Of a DNA stretch of 64,000 nt, positions 15,958 to 24,041 are shown piece by piece. The notes beneath the pieces are model-generated. The model worked only from the letters and a program-made list of their open reading frames with translations, was not told the DNA's origin and searched no databases. Made by a program: the position numbers and the translations under genes. Positions within the stretch are counted from its first letter, which is position 1. The number at the start of each line of letters is the position of its first letter. Source of the DNA: CAUZIB01 sp963578805 (lineage in GTDB: Bacteria; Acidobacteriota; Vicinamibacteria; Vicinamibacterales; UBA8438); NCBI GenBank assembly GCA_963578805.1, contig CAUZDY010000017.1, forward strand, positions 1 to 64,000. Direction: 5' to 3'.

Positions 15958-18015
15958 ATGCCTGCGTCGCACGTGATTCCTTCGGATCTACCAGACACTC
16001 GGAGCCGAAGGACGAACATATTGCTCGCCGCTGTGCTGGCGGTTTATCCACTGCTGCCGAGCGGACCTCTCTACTTCGGTCTGGCCAACGTTGACTATTC
16101 TCGGATTGGGTTCGTTTTACTTCTCGCTGTGTGGCTGATAGCACGCGTGCAAGAGCCACGGTCTCTTCCGGCTGGGTCTACCCGTGAACCAGGACGTGAA
16201 ATTCTGTGGGCGTGGGGCGCCTTCTTGATCGCTGCTACCGGTGCGGCCTTCGTCGGTCTGAGTGCCGAAAACGATCTCTTTTCACTGGTGTTCTGGGCGT
16301 ATCTTCGCGAGCTACCAGCTGAAGTCGGCTCGCGGATGAATATGTTGTCTGACCCGATGTATCCCGTATCGGTCTTGCTCGTGCTGATTCAGGGTGGACT
16401 TGCCTTCGCGATCGTCCGGGACATTTGTCTCCGCGCATCGAATCCCCGTCGCCGGGCACGAACGGCACTCTACGGTTGGCTGACCGGGTACGGACTTGTC
16501 GCCGTGGTGGCTATCGTCCAGTACGCGACGAGATTCAAGCTCCATCCGTACTGGGTCAAGGCGAACCCAGATCTCGTGCGCAGTCATTCGACGCTGGAGG
16601 ATCCGAACATACTCGGTTCCTATCTGGTGCTAGGACTGGGTCTCGTGCTCAGTTTGATTTGGATACCGCGAGCGGCCGGCACTCGTGCTGGTCGTTGGCT
16701 GCTAGCCCTGGGCGTTCTGGGCGTCACGGCTCTCTACACGACGGTATCCCGATCGGCGTGGGTGGGGTTCCCGTTTGCCCTGACGCTGCTTCTGGCCTTC
16801 ACCCCACGAGAGTGGGTGCCACACTTTGTGTACGGCCAGCGGCACCTAAGACTCGCGGCCCGAGGGTTGTTACTCGGCCTAGTCATCGTTGGTTCCACGG
16901 TGATGCTCGCACGTGTACTCATCCCGCCTGACGTCGAAGCACATTTCCAACCTGCGAACCCACTTGAGGCTGTGGTACGCACGCTGGATCCGCGCCTTCC
17001 CCTGAGCCAAGGCTACGTCTTGGGAAATCGGATAGGTTGGTGGGGTGCCGCCGTGCAGATGTTTGCAGAGCGACCTCTGATTGGGGTCGGTCTCGGTCGC
17101 TACCCGAGGCTCGTTCACGAATATTCGAGTTCCAATATTCCACCGGAGAACGCGCACAACTTCTTGCTTCAAGTTCTTGGGGAAATGGGAGGACTCGGGT
17201 TCACCGGGTTGGCTCTCTTGCTGGGTGCCATCTTCGTGTCGCTCGCCGCTTCCGGTCGCGTCTCAACGGTGGAAGACGCGGCGATCGCACGGGGGAGCCT
17301 GCTGGGAGTCACGGCGTTCTTGATGACCTGTCTCGCGGGTCACCCTCTACTTCTCGCGTCTGGCCAGGTTCTGCTCGCGACGATGCTGGCTGCAGCGCTA
17401 GTCGCATCGGACAGTCGCGTACACGAATCGACCAGTGCGCAGACAGCGCCTTTGTCCCACCACCGCTCGCTGATGCACCGTGGCCGGTTGGCGTCCGTGT
17501 GGAGAACGACCGCAGGCGTCGTGGCGGGGCTGGCGGCCCTTTGGTATCCAGCAGCCACTTTTGGGCACATGCCCAGATCCTGGGAAGGGCCGTCGACGTG
17601 GGGTTATTCGTGGGGGCTGTTCGGAGAAGAGAACGCCGACTCCGACCCATTTCGGTGGACCGGCCATCGTGCCATCATCGACCTTGAGCTGCCTCAGGGC
17701 GGCAGCACTGCACTCGAGCTCCGTGTCGCAGTTCCGTTTCCGATTCGCGGGGGCCGAGCGACGCATGCGACTTTTCGTCTAGGCGATCGTGTTAAATCGG
17801 AGACATTTCAAACAACCACACCGGCGATCGTGTTGCTTGAGTTGGATCCTGAAGACATTCCTGAGGATCGACGCGTGCAGCTCGTTATCGACGTTGACCC
17901 CGTGTTCGTCCCATCCGAAATGTTTGGATCGGCCGACACGCGTGAGCTTGGGTTACAGCTTTTTTCGCCGATCTGGAAAGACAACGTTATCCGTGGACCG
18001 CCTGATTCCTTCTAA
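15958..18015 (+). CDS. O-antigen ligase/polymerase-like membrane protein (Wzy/WaaL type)
   Basis: The 685-residue protein has about ten or more membrane segments and a large extracytoplasmic loop, the layout of the O-antigen ligase (PF04932-like) family. The family's conserved segment appears as STLEDPNILGSYLVLG, followed by the SRSAWVG segment and the long-loop motif IGVGLGRYPRL...PENAHNFLLQ. Such proteins polymerise lipid-linked repeats or attach them to an acceptor. The C-terminal about 130 residues (from roughly 555) are soluble and beta-rich, an extension beyond the usual family length. The ATG at 15958 follows an in-frame TTG at 15946; the Shine-Dalgarno is weak for both. It is the first gene of the polysaccharide locus and a distant relative of the protein at 41226. 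Confidence 0.85.
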   Translation: MPASHVIPSDLPDTRSRRTNILLAAVLAVYPLLPSGPLYFGLANVDYSRIGFVLLLAVWLIARVQEPRSLPAGSTREPGREILWAWGAFLIAATGAAFVGLSAENDLFSLVFWAYLRELPAEVGSRMNMLSDPMYPVSVLLVLIQGGLAFAIVRDICLRASNPRRRARTALYGWLTGYGLVAVVAIVQYATRFKLHPYWVKANPDLVRSHSTLEDPNILGSYLVLGLGLVLSLIWIPRAAGTRAGRWLLALGVLGVTALYTTVSRSAWVGFPFALTLLLAFTPREWVPHFVYGQRHLRLAARGLLLGLVIVGSTVMLARVLIPPDVEAHFQPANPLEAVVRTLDPRLPLSQGYVLGNRIGWWGAAVQMFAERPLIGVGLGRYPRLVHEYSSSNIPPENAHNFLLQVLGEMGGLGFTGLALLLGAIFVSLAASGRVSTVEDAAIARGSLLGVTAFLMTCLAGHPLLLASGQVLLATMLAAALVASDSRVHESTSAQTAPLSHHRSLMHRGRLASVWRTTAGVVAGLAALWYPAATFGHMPRSWEGPSTWGYSWGLFGEENADSDPFRWTGHRAIIDLELPQGGSTALELRVAVPFPIRGGRATHATFRLGDRVKSETFQTTTPAIVLLELDPEDIPEDRRVQLVIDVDPVFVPSEMFGSADTRELGLQLFSPIWKDNVIRGPPDSF

Positions 18016-18133
18016 GGCGACGGCACAACTTCTCGTAGCGGTCGGCGGCCGTGTCCCATGCGAACGCCTTTCGTATTCTGTCTCGGACTTTCAGGTCAAG
18101 CGGCAGGACAGCCATGCTTTGGATTACAGCTAG
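17987..18133 (-). pseudogene. Remnant of a glycosyltransferase C-terminus
   Basis: On the minus strand a 48-codon frame between two stops reads VRDRIRKAFAWDTAADRYEK followed by a short basic tail. This is the typical C-terminal helix of GT4-type glycosyltransferases (pattern 'FsWd.aAdrYe.ly'). The rest of the gene is gone. It overlaps the 3' end of the Wzy-like gene by about 30 bp. Confidence 0.5.
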
Positions 18134-18437
18134 TCAATCGACTCAGGGCGGCAACCGCTTCTTAGGTTCAGGCGGAGCCCTTGAGAAAGGGCGAATAAAC
18201 CATGGCGTTCTCGGTAGAGGTGCGACACCAGCGGCGTGAGCAGGTCACGCTCTATCTCGCCTGACCCGCTGTGCCGAGTTCTCTTGTCGCGGTCTATAAT
18301 AACTGACTTAAATCAGCAATTAGAGAGTCTGCTAGGTCATTTTTCTCTGGCTGAGACTCTTGAGTGTTATCTGAGATCATTCCCGGCGAGACTGTCACGG
18401 ATTTCAGTTTAACGACCGGTAGACTCGCGGTGCACTG
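18134..18437 (+). promoter_or_regulatory. Leader region of the dideoxysugar operon with a TATAAT -10 box
   Basis: A perfect TATAAT lies at 18295-18300; the matching -35 (TGCCGA at about 18272) is poor. Transcription would start near 18307, leaving a leader of about 130 nt before rfbH. The leader holds several short inverted repeats but no hairpin that I would defend, and no convincing ops/JUMPstart element. No gene is visible here. Confidence 0.4.
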
Positions 18438-19778
18438 ATGACATCAAACGGAGATAACGTGTTCAGCCCAGAGGAGCGGAGAAAGCAAATCTTAAGTCTG
18501 GTTCGCCAGTACTACGAAGAAAAATTCTCCGCCAGGACCTTCGATCCCACAAAAGACTTGGTTCACTACGCCGGCCGTGTGTTTGATGCGGAAGAACTAT
18601 GCAACCTTGTGGATGCCAGTCTAGATTTTTTTCTGACTGCCAATCGCTATGCGGATCGCTTCGAAGCTGAGTTCGCAGATTACATGGGCTTGGAAAGCGC
18701 GCTGCTCGTAAACTCGGGTTCGTCGGCCAACCTAGTGGCACTCACGGCACTCACTTCTCCAAAGCTCGGCCAGCGGCGACTCAAGCCGGGCGACGAGGTG
18801 GTAACGGTGGCCGCGGCCTTTCCCACGACCGTGGCGCCGATTATTCAGAACAATCTCGTGCCAGTTTTCGTGGACGTCAACCTCGGCGACTACACCGCAA
18901 TCCCGGAACAACTAACGGAAGCCATCGGTCCGAAGACCCGTGCGATTATGATGGCGCACACTCTGGGCGTACCCTTCGATCTGGATGTCGTCGGAGATCT
19001 CGCAAAGAAGCACAACCTCTGGATGATCGAAGACAACTGCGATGCGCTGGGATCACGGTATCGGGGTCGGCTGACCGGTACGCTCGGCGACTTGGCGACG
19101 ATCTCCTTTTACCCGGCGCACCACATCACGATGGGTGAGGGTGGATGCGTGGTGACAAACAACCCGCAACTGGCTGCGATTGCAGAGTCGTTCCGCGATT
19201 GGGGACGCGATTGCTACTGTGCCGGCGGAGAGAGCAATACCTGCGGAACGCGGTTTAATCAGGAGTTCGGCACTCTACCGCGCGGCTACGATCACAAGTA
19301 TGTCTACAGCCATATTGGCTACAACCTGAAGGTCACGGACATGCAAGCGGCGGTTGGCTGCGCACAGCTCGCCAAGCTCGACTCGTTCGTGGCCAAGCGC
19401 CAGGCCAATTTTGAAAAACTGCTGGAAATCTGTCGTCCGTACGAGGATCGCTTGATTCTCCCGAAGGCGACGCCGCATTCGGAGCCATCCTGGTTCGGGT
19501 TTGTCATCACAGTGCGCGAGAACGCCGGGTTTACCCGTACCGACTTGGCTAGATTTTTGGACGCGAACAGGATCGAGACACGCAATCTTTTCAGTGGTAA
19601 CTTGCTTAGGCATCCGGCTTTCGAATCCATTCCGCATCGTATCGTGCAGGACTTGACTAACACCGATACGGTAATGAACAACACGCTATTCATTGGTGTG
19701 TATCCGGGGCTCGATCACTCGCAATTGGATTACGTCGCCGAGGTCTTTGAGCGATTCATGCGTGGTGAGCGTGCATAA
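18438..19778 (+). CDS. rfbH: CDP-4-keto-6-deoxy-D-glucose-3-dehydrase (RfbH/E1), PMP and [2Fe-2S] enzyme
   Basis: This enzyme removes the 3-hydroxyl of CDP-4-keto-6-deoxyglucose in 3,6-dideoxyhexose synthesis (abequose, paratose, tyvelose, ascarylose, yersiniose). The 446-residue product has the aminotransferase fold with SFYPAHHITMGEGG at about 223-236, where a His replaces the PLP-binding Lys, as in E1. The cluster cysteines are Cys201, Cys259, Cys261 and Cys269, exactly the spacing C-X57-C-X-C-X7-C known for E1. The ATG at 18438 lacks a Shine-Dalgarno; a GTG seven codons later (18459) is preceded by ACGGAGATAAC and would remove only seven residues, so it may be the true start. It leads a compact gene set with its reductase, rfbG and rfbF. 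Confidence 0.96.
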   Translation: MTSNGDNVFSPEERRKQILSLVRQYYEEKFSARTFDPTKDLVHYAGRVFDAEELCNLVDASLDFFLTANRYADRFEAEFADYMGLESALLVNSGSSANLVALTALTSPKLGQRRLKPGDEVVTVAAAFPTTVAPIIQNNLVPVFVDVNLGDYTAIPEQLTEAIGPKTRAIMMAHTLGVPFDLDVVGDLAKKHNLWMIEDNCDALGSRYRGRLTGTLGDLATISFYPAHHITMGEGGCVVTNNPQLAAIAESFRDWGRDCYCAGGESNTCGTRFNQEFGTLPRGYDHKYVYSHIGYNLKVTDMQAAVGCAQLAKLDSFVAKRQANFEKLLEICRPYEDRLILPKATPHSEPSWFGFVITVRENAGFTRTDLARFLDANRIETRNLFSGNLLRHPAFESIPHRIVQDLTNTDTVMNNTLFIGVYPGLDHSQLDYVAEVFERFMRGERA

Positions 19779-19811
19779 GCAGAGCTGGCGGCGACGGCCG
19801 TTTTTGATCGC

Positions 19812-20549
19812 ATGGCACTGAACCGAAAATTTCGTTGTGAGGTCAAGCACATTATTCCGCACGGCGAGCGTGTTTATACCGTTATTCTTCAACCAGAGTG
19901 TCTCGTGCCAAGATTCCGTCCTGGCCAGTTCCTGCACTTGGCCTTGGATGCGTACGAGCCTGCCGGATTCTGGCCGGAGTCACGCGTGTTCTCGATTGCA
20001 AGCGCACCGTCCGAGCGAGACCGTCTAGCTATTACCTACTCGGTTCGCGGTCGCTTCACCGCACGCATGGAGGCCAATCTCGTCGAAGGTCTTCAGGTCT
20101 GGGTGAAGATGCCGTATGGCCACTTCACTGTTGAGGGCGGGATCGATGTCGTCTTGGTTGCTGGCGGTACGGGGATCACAGCCTTTACGGCCTTTCTTGA
20201 AACCTTGGAGCCTGGGGCGCCGTATGCGGTTACGTTGGCGTATGGAGTCCGAACGAGAGAGCTGTTGATCTATCGTGATCTCGTTCAACGGTGTGTAGAA
20301 CGCGTGCCGTCACTGGCAGCGTTCTACTTTGTCGAGCACGACGCAGACGGTCGACCGGACCCACAGGTGGACTCCATGCATGGAATTAGCGGTCGAGTGT
20401 CGGTAGCCGGCCTGTGGCCGAACCTGCGCCGTCCGATGGAAGCGGCCTATTATCTGTCCGGGCCACCAGCGATGCTTCAGACCGTATCGCTGGATTTACG
20501 CGCCCGGGGAGTGGGCGTAGAGGCAATCCATATCGATGCCTGGGACTAA
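19812..20549 (+). CDS. FAD/NAD(P)H reductase of the ferredoxin-reductase family, likely partner of RfbH
   Basis: The 245-residue protein has an FAD-binding barrel with RVFSIAS at 58-64 and an NAD(P)-binding domain with GGTGIT at 118-123 and LSGPPAML near the end. Its position directly after rfbH points to the role of E3 (RfbI/AscD), which feeds electrons to the E1 iron-sulfur centre for the 3-deoxygenation. Known E3 proteins are about 330 residues with an N-terminal plant-type [2Fe-2S] ferredoxin domain. That domain and its cysteines are absent here, so electrons must either pass directly from FAD to RfbH or need a separate ferredoxin. It starts 33 bp after rfbH and overlaps rfbG by 14 bp. 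Confidence 0.82.
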   Translation: MALNRKFRCEVKHIIPHGERVYTVILQPECLVPRFRPGQFLHLALDAYEPAGFWPESRVFSIASAPSERDRLAITYSVRGRFTARMEANLVEGLQVWVKMPYGHFTVEGGIDVVLVAGGTGITAFTAFLETLEPGAPYAVTLAYGVRTRELLIYRDLVQRCVERVPSLAAFYFVEHDADGRPDPQVDSMHGISGRVSVAGLWPNLRRPMEAAYYLSGPPAMLQTVSLDLRARGVGVEAIHIDAWD

Positions 20550-21558
20550 TTCATCAACGGCGTTTTGGCGCGACCGGCCCGTGTTTGTTACTGGGGCCAC
20601 CGGCCTCTTGGGCGCCTGGCTGGTTCGCAGGTTACAGGCAATGGGAGCCGAAGTCGTGTGCCTCGTCAGGGACTGGGTGCCGCATAGTGAGTTCGTTGCA
20701 GCGCGACTGATTGATCAGGTCCGGGTCATTCGGGGCGATGTACGCGATCAGGAGACTCTCGAGCGGGCGCTGGGCGAGTACGAAATCGCGACGGTCTTTC
20801 ACCTCGCCGCTCAAACAACGGTCGGTGTCGCAAACCGCAACCCCGTGTCCACCCTCGACGTTAATATCAGAGGCACCTGGTCCTTGCTCGAAGCATGCCG
20901 GCGCAGCCCGACAGTGAGTCAAGTCGTGATAGCCTCGTCCGACAAGGCCTACGGCGATCAAGACGTGCTGCCGTATACCGAAAACACCGCTCTTCAGGGA
21001 CAGCATCCGTACGACGTCAGTAAGTCCTGCGCCGATCTGCTAGGGCAGATGTACGCGCGAACCTACGATCTGCCAATCGCCATTACGCGTTGCGGGAACT
21101 TCTACGGGGGCGGAGATCTGAATTGGAACCGAATTGTTCCCGGTACCATTCGTTCCGTCTTGCGGGGCGAGCGACCAGTGATTCGCTCCGACGGACAATT
21201 CGTCCGTGACTACTTTTATGTAGAGGACGGCGCGGCATCATATATGTTGCTAGCCGAGCAACTGGCCACGCGTCCCGAACTACGGGGGGAGGCCTTCAAT
21301 TTTTCCAACGGGCGGCAGACCTCCGTTCTCGAACTCGTGACCATGCTCTTAGCTGTTATGGGCTCTAACCTTGAGCCGGACGTGCGCAACGAAGCATCAC
21401 ACGAGATCCAGGTTCAGTATCTCGACGCTACTAAGGCGAGGCAGCTGCTGGCGTGGGCACCGTCATTCACTTTGGAGGCCGGGTTGCAATCCACCTTGCA
21501 CTGGTACGAGCAGTACTTCCGGACACCGAGCCTTCCACAAGGGCCACAGCATGTCTGA
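20536..21558 (+). CDS. rfbG: CDP-glucose 4,6-dehydratase
   Basis: A 340-residue extended short-chain dehydrogenase that should convert CDP-glucose to CDP-4-keto-6-deoxyglucose. The NAD-binding GATGLLGAWL is at 20-29, the catalytic stretch SSDKAYG at 134-140, and the YxxxK pair is Tyr159/Lys163 in HPYDVSKSCAD. The specificity for CDP-glucose is inferred from neighbours: it overlaps the reductase upstream by 14 bp and the cytidylyltransferase downstream by 8 bp. On sequence alone a GDP-mannose or dTDP-glucose dehydratase would be possible, but HPYDVSKSC and RDYFYVEDGA are typical of the RfbG group. Confidence 0.92.
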   Translation: MPGTNSSTAFWRDRPVFVTGATGLLGAWLVRRLQAMGAEVVCLVRDWVPHSEFVAARLIDQVRVIRGDVRDQETLERALGEYEIATVFHLAAQTTVGVANRNPVSTLDVNIRGTWSLLEACRRSPTVSQVVIASSDKAYGDQDVLPYTENTALQGQHPYDVSKSCADLLGQMYARTYDLPIAITRCGNFYGGGDLNWNRIVPGTIRSVLRGERPVIRSDGQFVRDYFYVEDGAASYMLLAEQLATRPELRGEAFNFSNGRQTSVLELVTMLLAVMGSNLEPDVRNEASHEIQVQYLDATKARQLLAWAPSFTLEAGLQSTLHWYEQYFRTPSLPQGPQHV

Positions 21559-22336
21559 CCAATCTCTTCCCGTCGTCATCCTCTGCGGCGGCATGGGCAC
21601 ACGGCTGAGCGAGCAGACAGAGGTGCGGCCAAAACCGCTGGTCGAAATCGGCGGCCGGCCGATCTTGTGGCACATCATGAAACACTACTCGGTCCACGGC
21701 TTCAGCGAGTTCGTGTTGGCGCTGGGCTACAAGGGTGACCAGCTCAAGCGGTATTTTCTTGACTACCACACCTTGGATCACGACTTGACGATTTCTCTCA
21801 GGGATGGCCGAATGCAGCCGCTCGGTCAAAACACCACCGTGGACCCGTGGCAGGTGCATCTCGTGGATACCGGACCGACCGCACTCACTGGCACGCGGCT
21901 CAAGCAATTGGAACCATTAATCGGCGACGGCACGTTCCTCCTGACCTATGGCGATGGCGTCAGCGACGTCCCACTGGACAAACTGTTGGCGTTCCACCGT
22001 GCTCACGGAGGACTGGTGACGTTGACGGCCGTGCGGCCGCCAGCACGGTTCGGCGCGCTGGAGTTCGACGGTGACCGGATTCGCCATTTTCAGGAAAAAT
22101 CTACGCTGCATGAAAGCTGGATTAACGGTGGATTCTTTGTCGTCGAACCGGAGGCGCTCAATTACATCGAACCGGATGTCATGTGGGAACACGGGCCGAT
22201 GGAGCGTCTCGCGACCGAGGGCCAGTTGTACGCGTATCGGCACGAGGGGTTCTGGCAGTGCATGGACACGATCCGCGACGTGAATTACCTGGAATCCATC
22301 TGGCTGGGCGGGACTCCGCCGTGGAAGACTTGGTAA
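21551..22336 (+). CDS. rfbF: Glucose-1-phosphate cytidylyltransferase
   Basis: The 261-residue enzyme makes CDP-glucose from CTP and glucose 1-phosphate, the entry step of the CDP-dideoxysugar pathway. The nucleotide-binding loop is ILCGGMGTRLSEQTEVRPKP; LVEIGGRPILWHIMKHYS follows, and WINGGFFV plus MDTIRDVNYLE are further hallmarks of the family. The ATG at 21551 overlaps the end of rfbG by 8 bp; the frame is open upstream to 21371 but that part is only the shadow of rfbG. Length and motifs are complete. Confidence 0.95.
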   Translation: MSDQSLPVVILCGGMGTRLSEQTEVRPKPLVEIGGRPILWHIMKHYSVHGFSEFVLALGYKGDQLKRYFLDYHTLDHDLTISLRDGRMQPLGQNTTVDPWQVHLVDTGPTALTGTRLKQLEPLIGDGTFLLTYGDGVSDVPLDKLLAFHRAHGGLVTLTAVRPPARFGALEFDGDRIRHFQEKSTLHESWINGGFFVVEPEALNYIEPDVMWEHGPMERLATEGQLYAYRHEGFWQCMDTIRDVNYLESIWLGGTPPWKTW

Positions 22337-22341
22337 GCAGG

Positions 22342-23514
22342 ATGCCAGCTAGCACCGCGGCCACATGTCGAGCGTGTGGTGGCGCACTGTTCGACGAACC
22401 GCTACTGCACTACGGCAATATGCCGCGGGTCGCTCAGTATCTGCCCGACGCCGCGACGCTGGCGGTCGACACCGGTGTCGACCTGGAAGTTCTCCAATGC
22501 GCAGGATGTGGACTCGTGCAACTGGGTAATGATCCGGTGCCCTATTATCGGGAAGTCATCCGGGCCGCAGGTTTTTCAAAGGAGATGACCGACTTTCGAC
22601 GAACGCAATTTAGCGCTTTCGTCGAGACACAGTCCCTCCACGGGAAGAAAGTGCTTGAGGTTGGCTGTGGCGGTGGGGAATATCTGTCCATTCTGGAACA
22701 GTGTGGTGTCGACGCGTACGGCTTGGAATACTCGAAAGACGCGGTGGAGAGATGTGTCGGCCACGGCCTCAAAGTTTCGAAAGGTTTTATCGATGGCCCC
22801 GGCATCGTGCTGAAGGGCGCCCCATTTGACGCGTTCTTTATCCTTAATTTTCTGGAACATCTGCCCGACCAGCGTGCCACGCTGAGAGGGATTTATAACA
22901 ACCTGACCGACGACGGCATGGGCTTCATTGAGGTGCCGAATTTCGACATGATCGTGCGGCAGAAACTATTTTCAGAATTCACCGCCGATCACCTGTTCTA
23001 CTTCACCCGCGACACACTGAGCACGACGCTCAGCCGTAACGGGTTTGACATCGTCGAATGTAGTGAAGAATGGTACGGCTATATCATCTCTGCGATCGTC
23101 CAGAAGCGACCGCGGCTGGATCTCTCGCAGTTTCGCGACACTCAAACGCGCCTCACCGCTGAACTGAGCGAGTACGTCCACCGCTTCAACGAGAAGCGCG
23201 TGGCCATATGGGGTGCAGGGCATCAGGCGTTCGCGCTGATGTCGATGATGGATGTCGTGCACCGCATCCGGTACGTGGTGGATTCCGCGACCTTCAAGCA
23301 AGGTAAGTACACGCCCGCGACGCATCTGCCCATTGTGGCCCCGACCGCCCTCGAGTCGGATCCGGTCGACGCCGTCATTGTCATGGCGGCCAGTTACTCT
23401 GATGAAGTGGCCGGGATCGTCCGAGAGAAATTTGGAAGCAGGATGGACGTGGTGATCCTTAGAGATCACGGATTGGAAGCGGTGCCGCCGCGACCGGATG
23501 TGCAAAACCGATGA
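22342..23514 (+). CDS. SAM-dependent C-methyltransferase (zinc-ribbon, Methyltransf and C-terminal ketosugar domain)
   Basis: The 390-residue protein has three parts: an N-terminal zinc-binding segment (CRACGG near residue 10 and CAGCG near 55), a class I methyltransferase core with VLEVGCGGGEYLSILE and FFILNFLEHLPD, and a C-terminal Rossmann-like domain (VAIWGAGHQAFALMSMM). This architecture is that of NDP-ketosugar C-methyltransferases such as TylC3-type enzymes, which add a methyl to C3 next to the 4-keto group. Here the likely substrate is the CDP-linked 4-ketosugar produced by its neighbours. Start at ATG 22342, 5 bp after rfbF; the frame is open upstream but overlaps rfbF. It overlaps the next gene by ATGA. 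Confidence 0.88.
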   Translation: MPASTAATCRACGGALFDEPLLHYGNMPRVAQYLPDAATLAVDTGVDLEVLQCAGCGLVQLGNDPVPYYREVIRAAGFSKEMTDFRRTQFSAFVETQSLHGKKVLEVGCGGGEYLSILEQCGVDAYGLEYSKDAVERCVGHGLKVSKGFIDGPGIVLKGAPFDAFFILNFLEHLPDQRATLRGIYNNLTDDGMGFIEVPNFDMIVRQKLFSEFTADHLFYFTRDTLSTTLSRNGFDIVECSEEWYGYIISAIVQKRPRLDLSQFRDTQTRLTAELSEYVHRFNEKRVAIWGAGHQAFALMSMMDVVHRIRYVVDSATFKQGKYTPATHLPIVAPTALESDPVDAVIVMAASYSDEVAGIVREKFGSRMDVVILRDHGLEAVPPRPDVQNR

Positions 23515-24041
23515 GTGAATGTCAGGAACTGGGCATGAAGGCTGAACTTGAGTTGCTTGAACAACGGATTGAGAATCCCTCACTCGGGCTGCCGAAGGAC
23601 ATTTTTCTCTTCGTCAGCAAGATCACGCCAATGATCAACGTCGATCTGTTCATCCGAAACGACCAAGCTCATACGCTGCTGACCTGGCGAGAAGACGGTA
23701 TCGGCCAGCCAGGATGGCACATTCCTGGCGGCATTGTACGGTTCAAGGAGCGAATGGCCGACCGAATCGCGGCGGTCGCGGGGACGGAGCTTGGGACCAC
23801 CGTGACATTCATGCGCGAGCCACTGGCAATTCGCGAGGTCATTCAATCGTCACGAAAACTCCGCGGGCACTTCATTTCCCTGCTGTTCGATTGCCACCTA
23901 CTGGCGCCGCCCGATGAGGCACTCAAGCACGACACGGGGCGTCCATATCCGGAGAGCTGGGCGTGGCACGCGCACTGTCCGGATAACTTGATTCCCGATC
24001 ACGAGATGTACCGGGGTTTCATCGATGGAGCTGGCCACTAG
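23511..24041 (+). CDS. Nudix hydrolase of the GDP-mannose mannosyl hydrolase (Gmm) type
   Basis: The 176-residue protein opens with LPKDIFLFVSKITPMINVDLF, typical of Gmm/NudD proteins, and has a Nudix region GGIVRFKERMADRIAAVAGTELG. As in Gmm the box is degenerate: the RE of the consensus is replaced, and only TE remains where EE is normal. Gmm hydrolyses GDP-hexoses to GDP and sugar, and such genes are frequent in polysaccharide loci, where they may clear surplus nucleotide sugars. The substrate here may be a different NDP-sugar. It overlaps its neighbours by 4 bp (ATGA) and 1 bp (TAGTG), so it is in the same operon. Confidence 0.82.
   Translation: MSECQELGMKAELELLEQRIENPSLGLPKDIFLFVSKITPMINVDLFIRNDQAHTLLTWREDGIGQPGWHIPGGIVRFKERMADRIAAVAGTELGTTVTFMREPLAIREVIQSSRKLRGHFISLLFDCHLLAPPDEALKHDTGRPYPESWAWHAHCPDNLIPDHEMYRGFIDGAGH

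Noticed and set aside
18408..18428. ops/JUMPstart-like GGTAG element before rfbH
   Set aside because: Only the five-base GGTAG core matches; the flanks differ, and such a short match is expected by chance.
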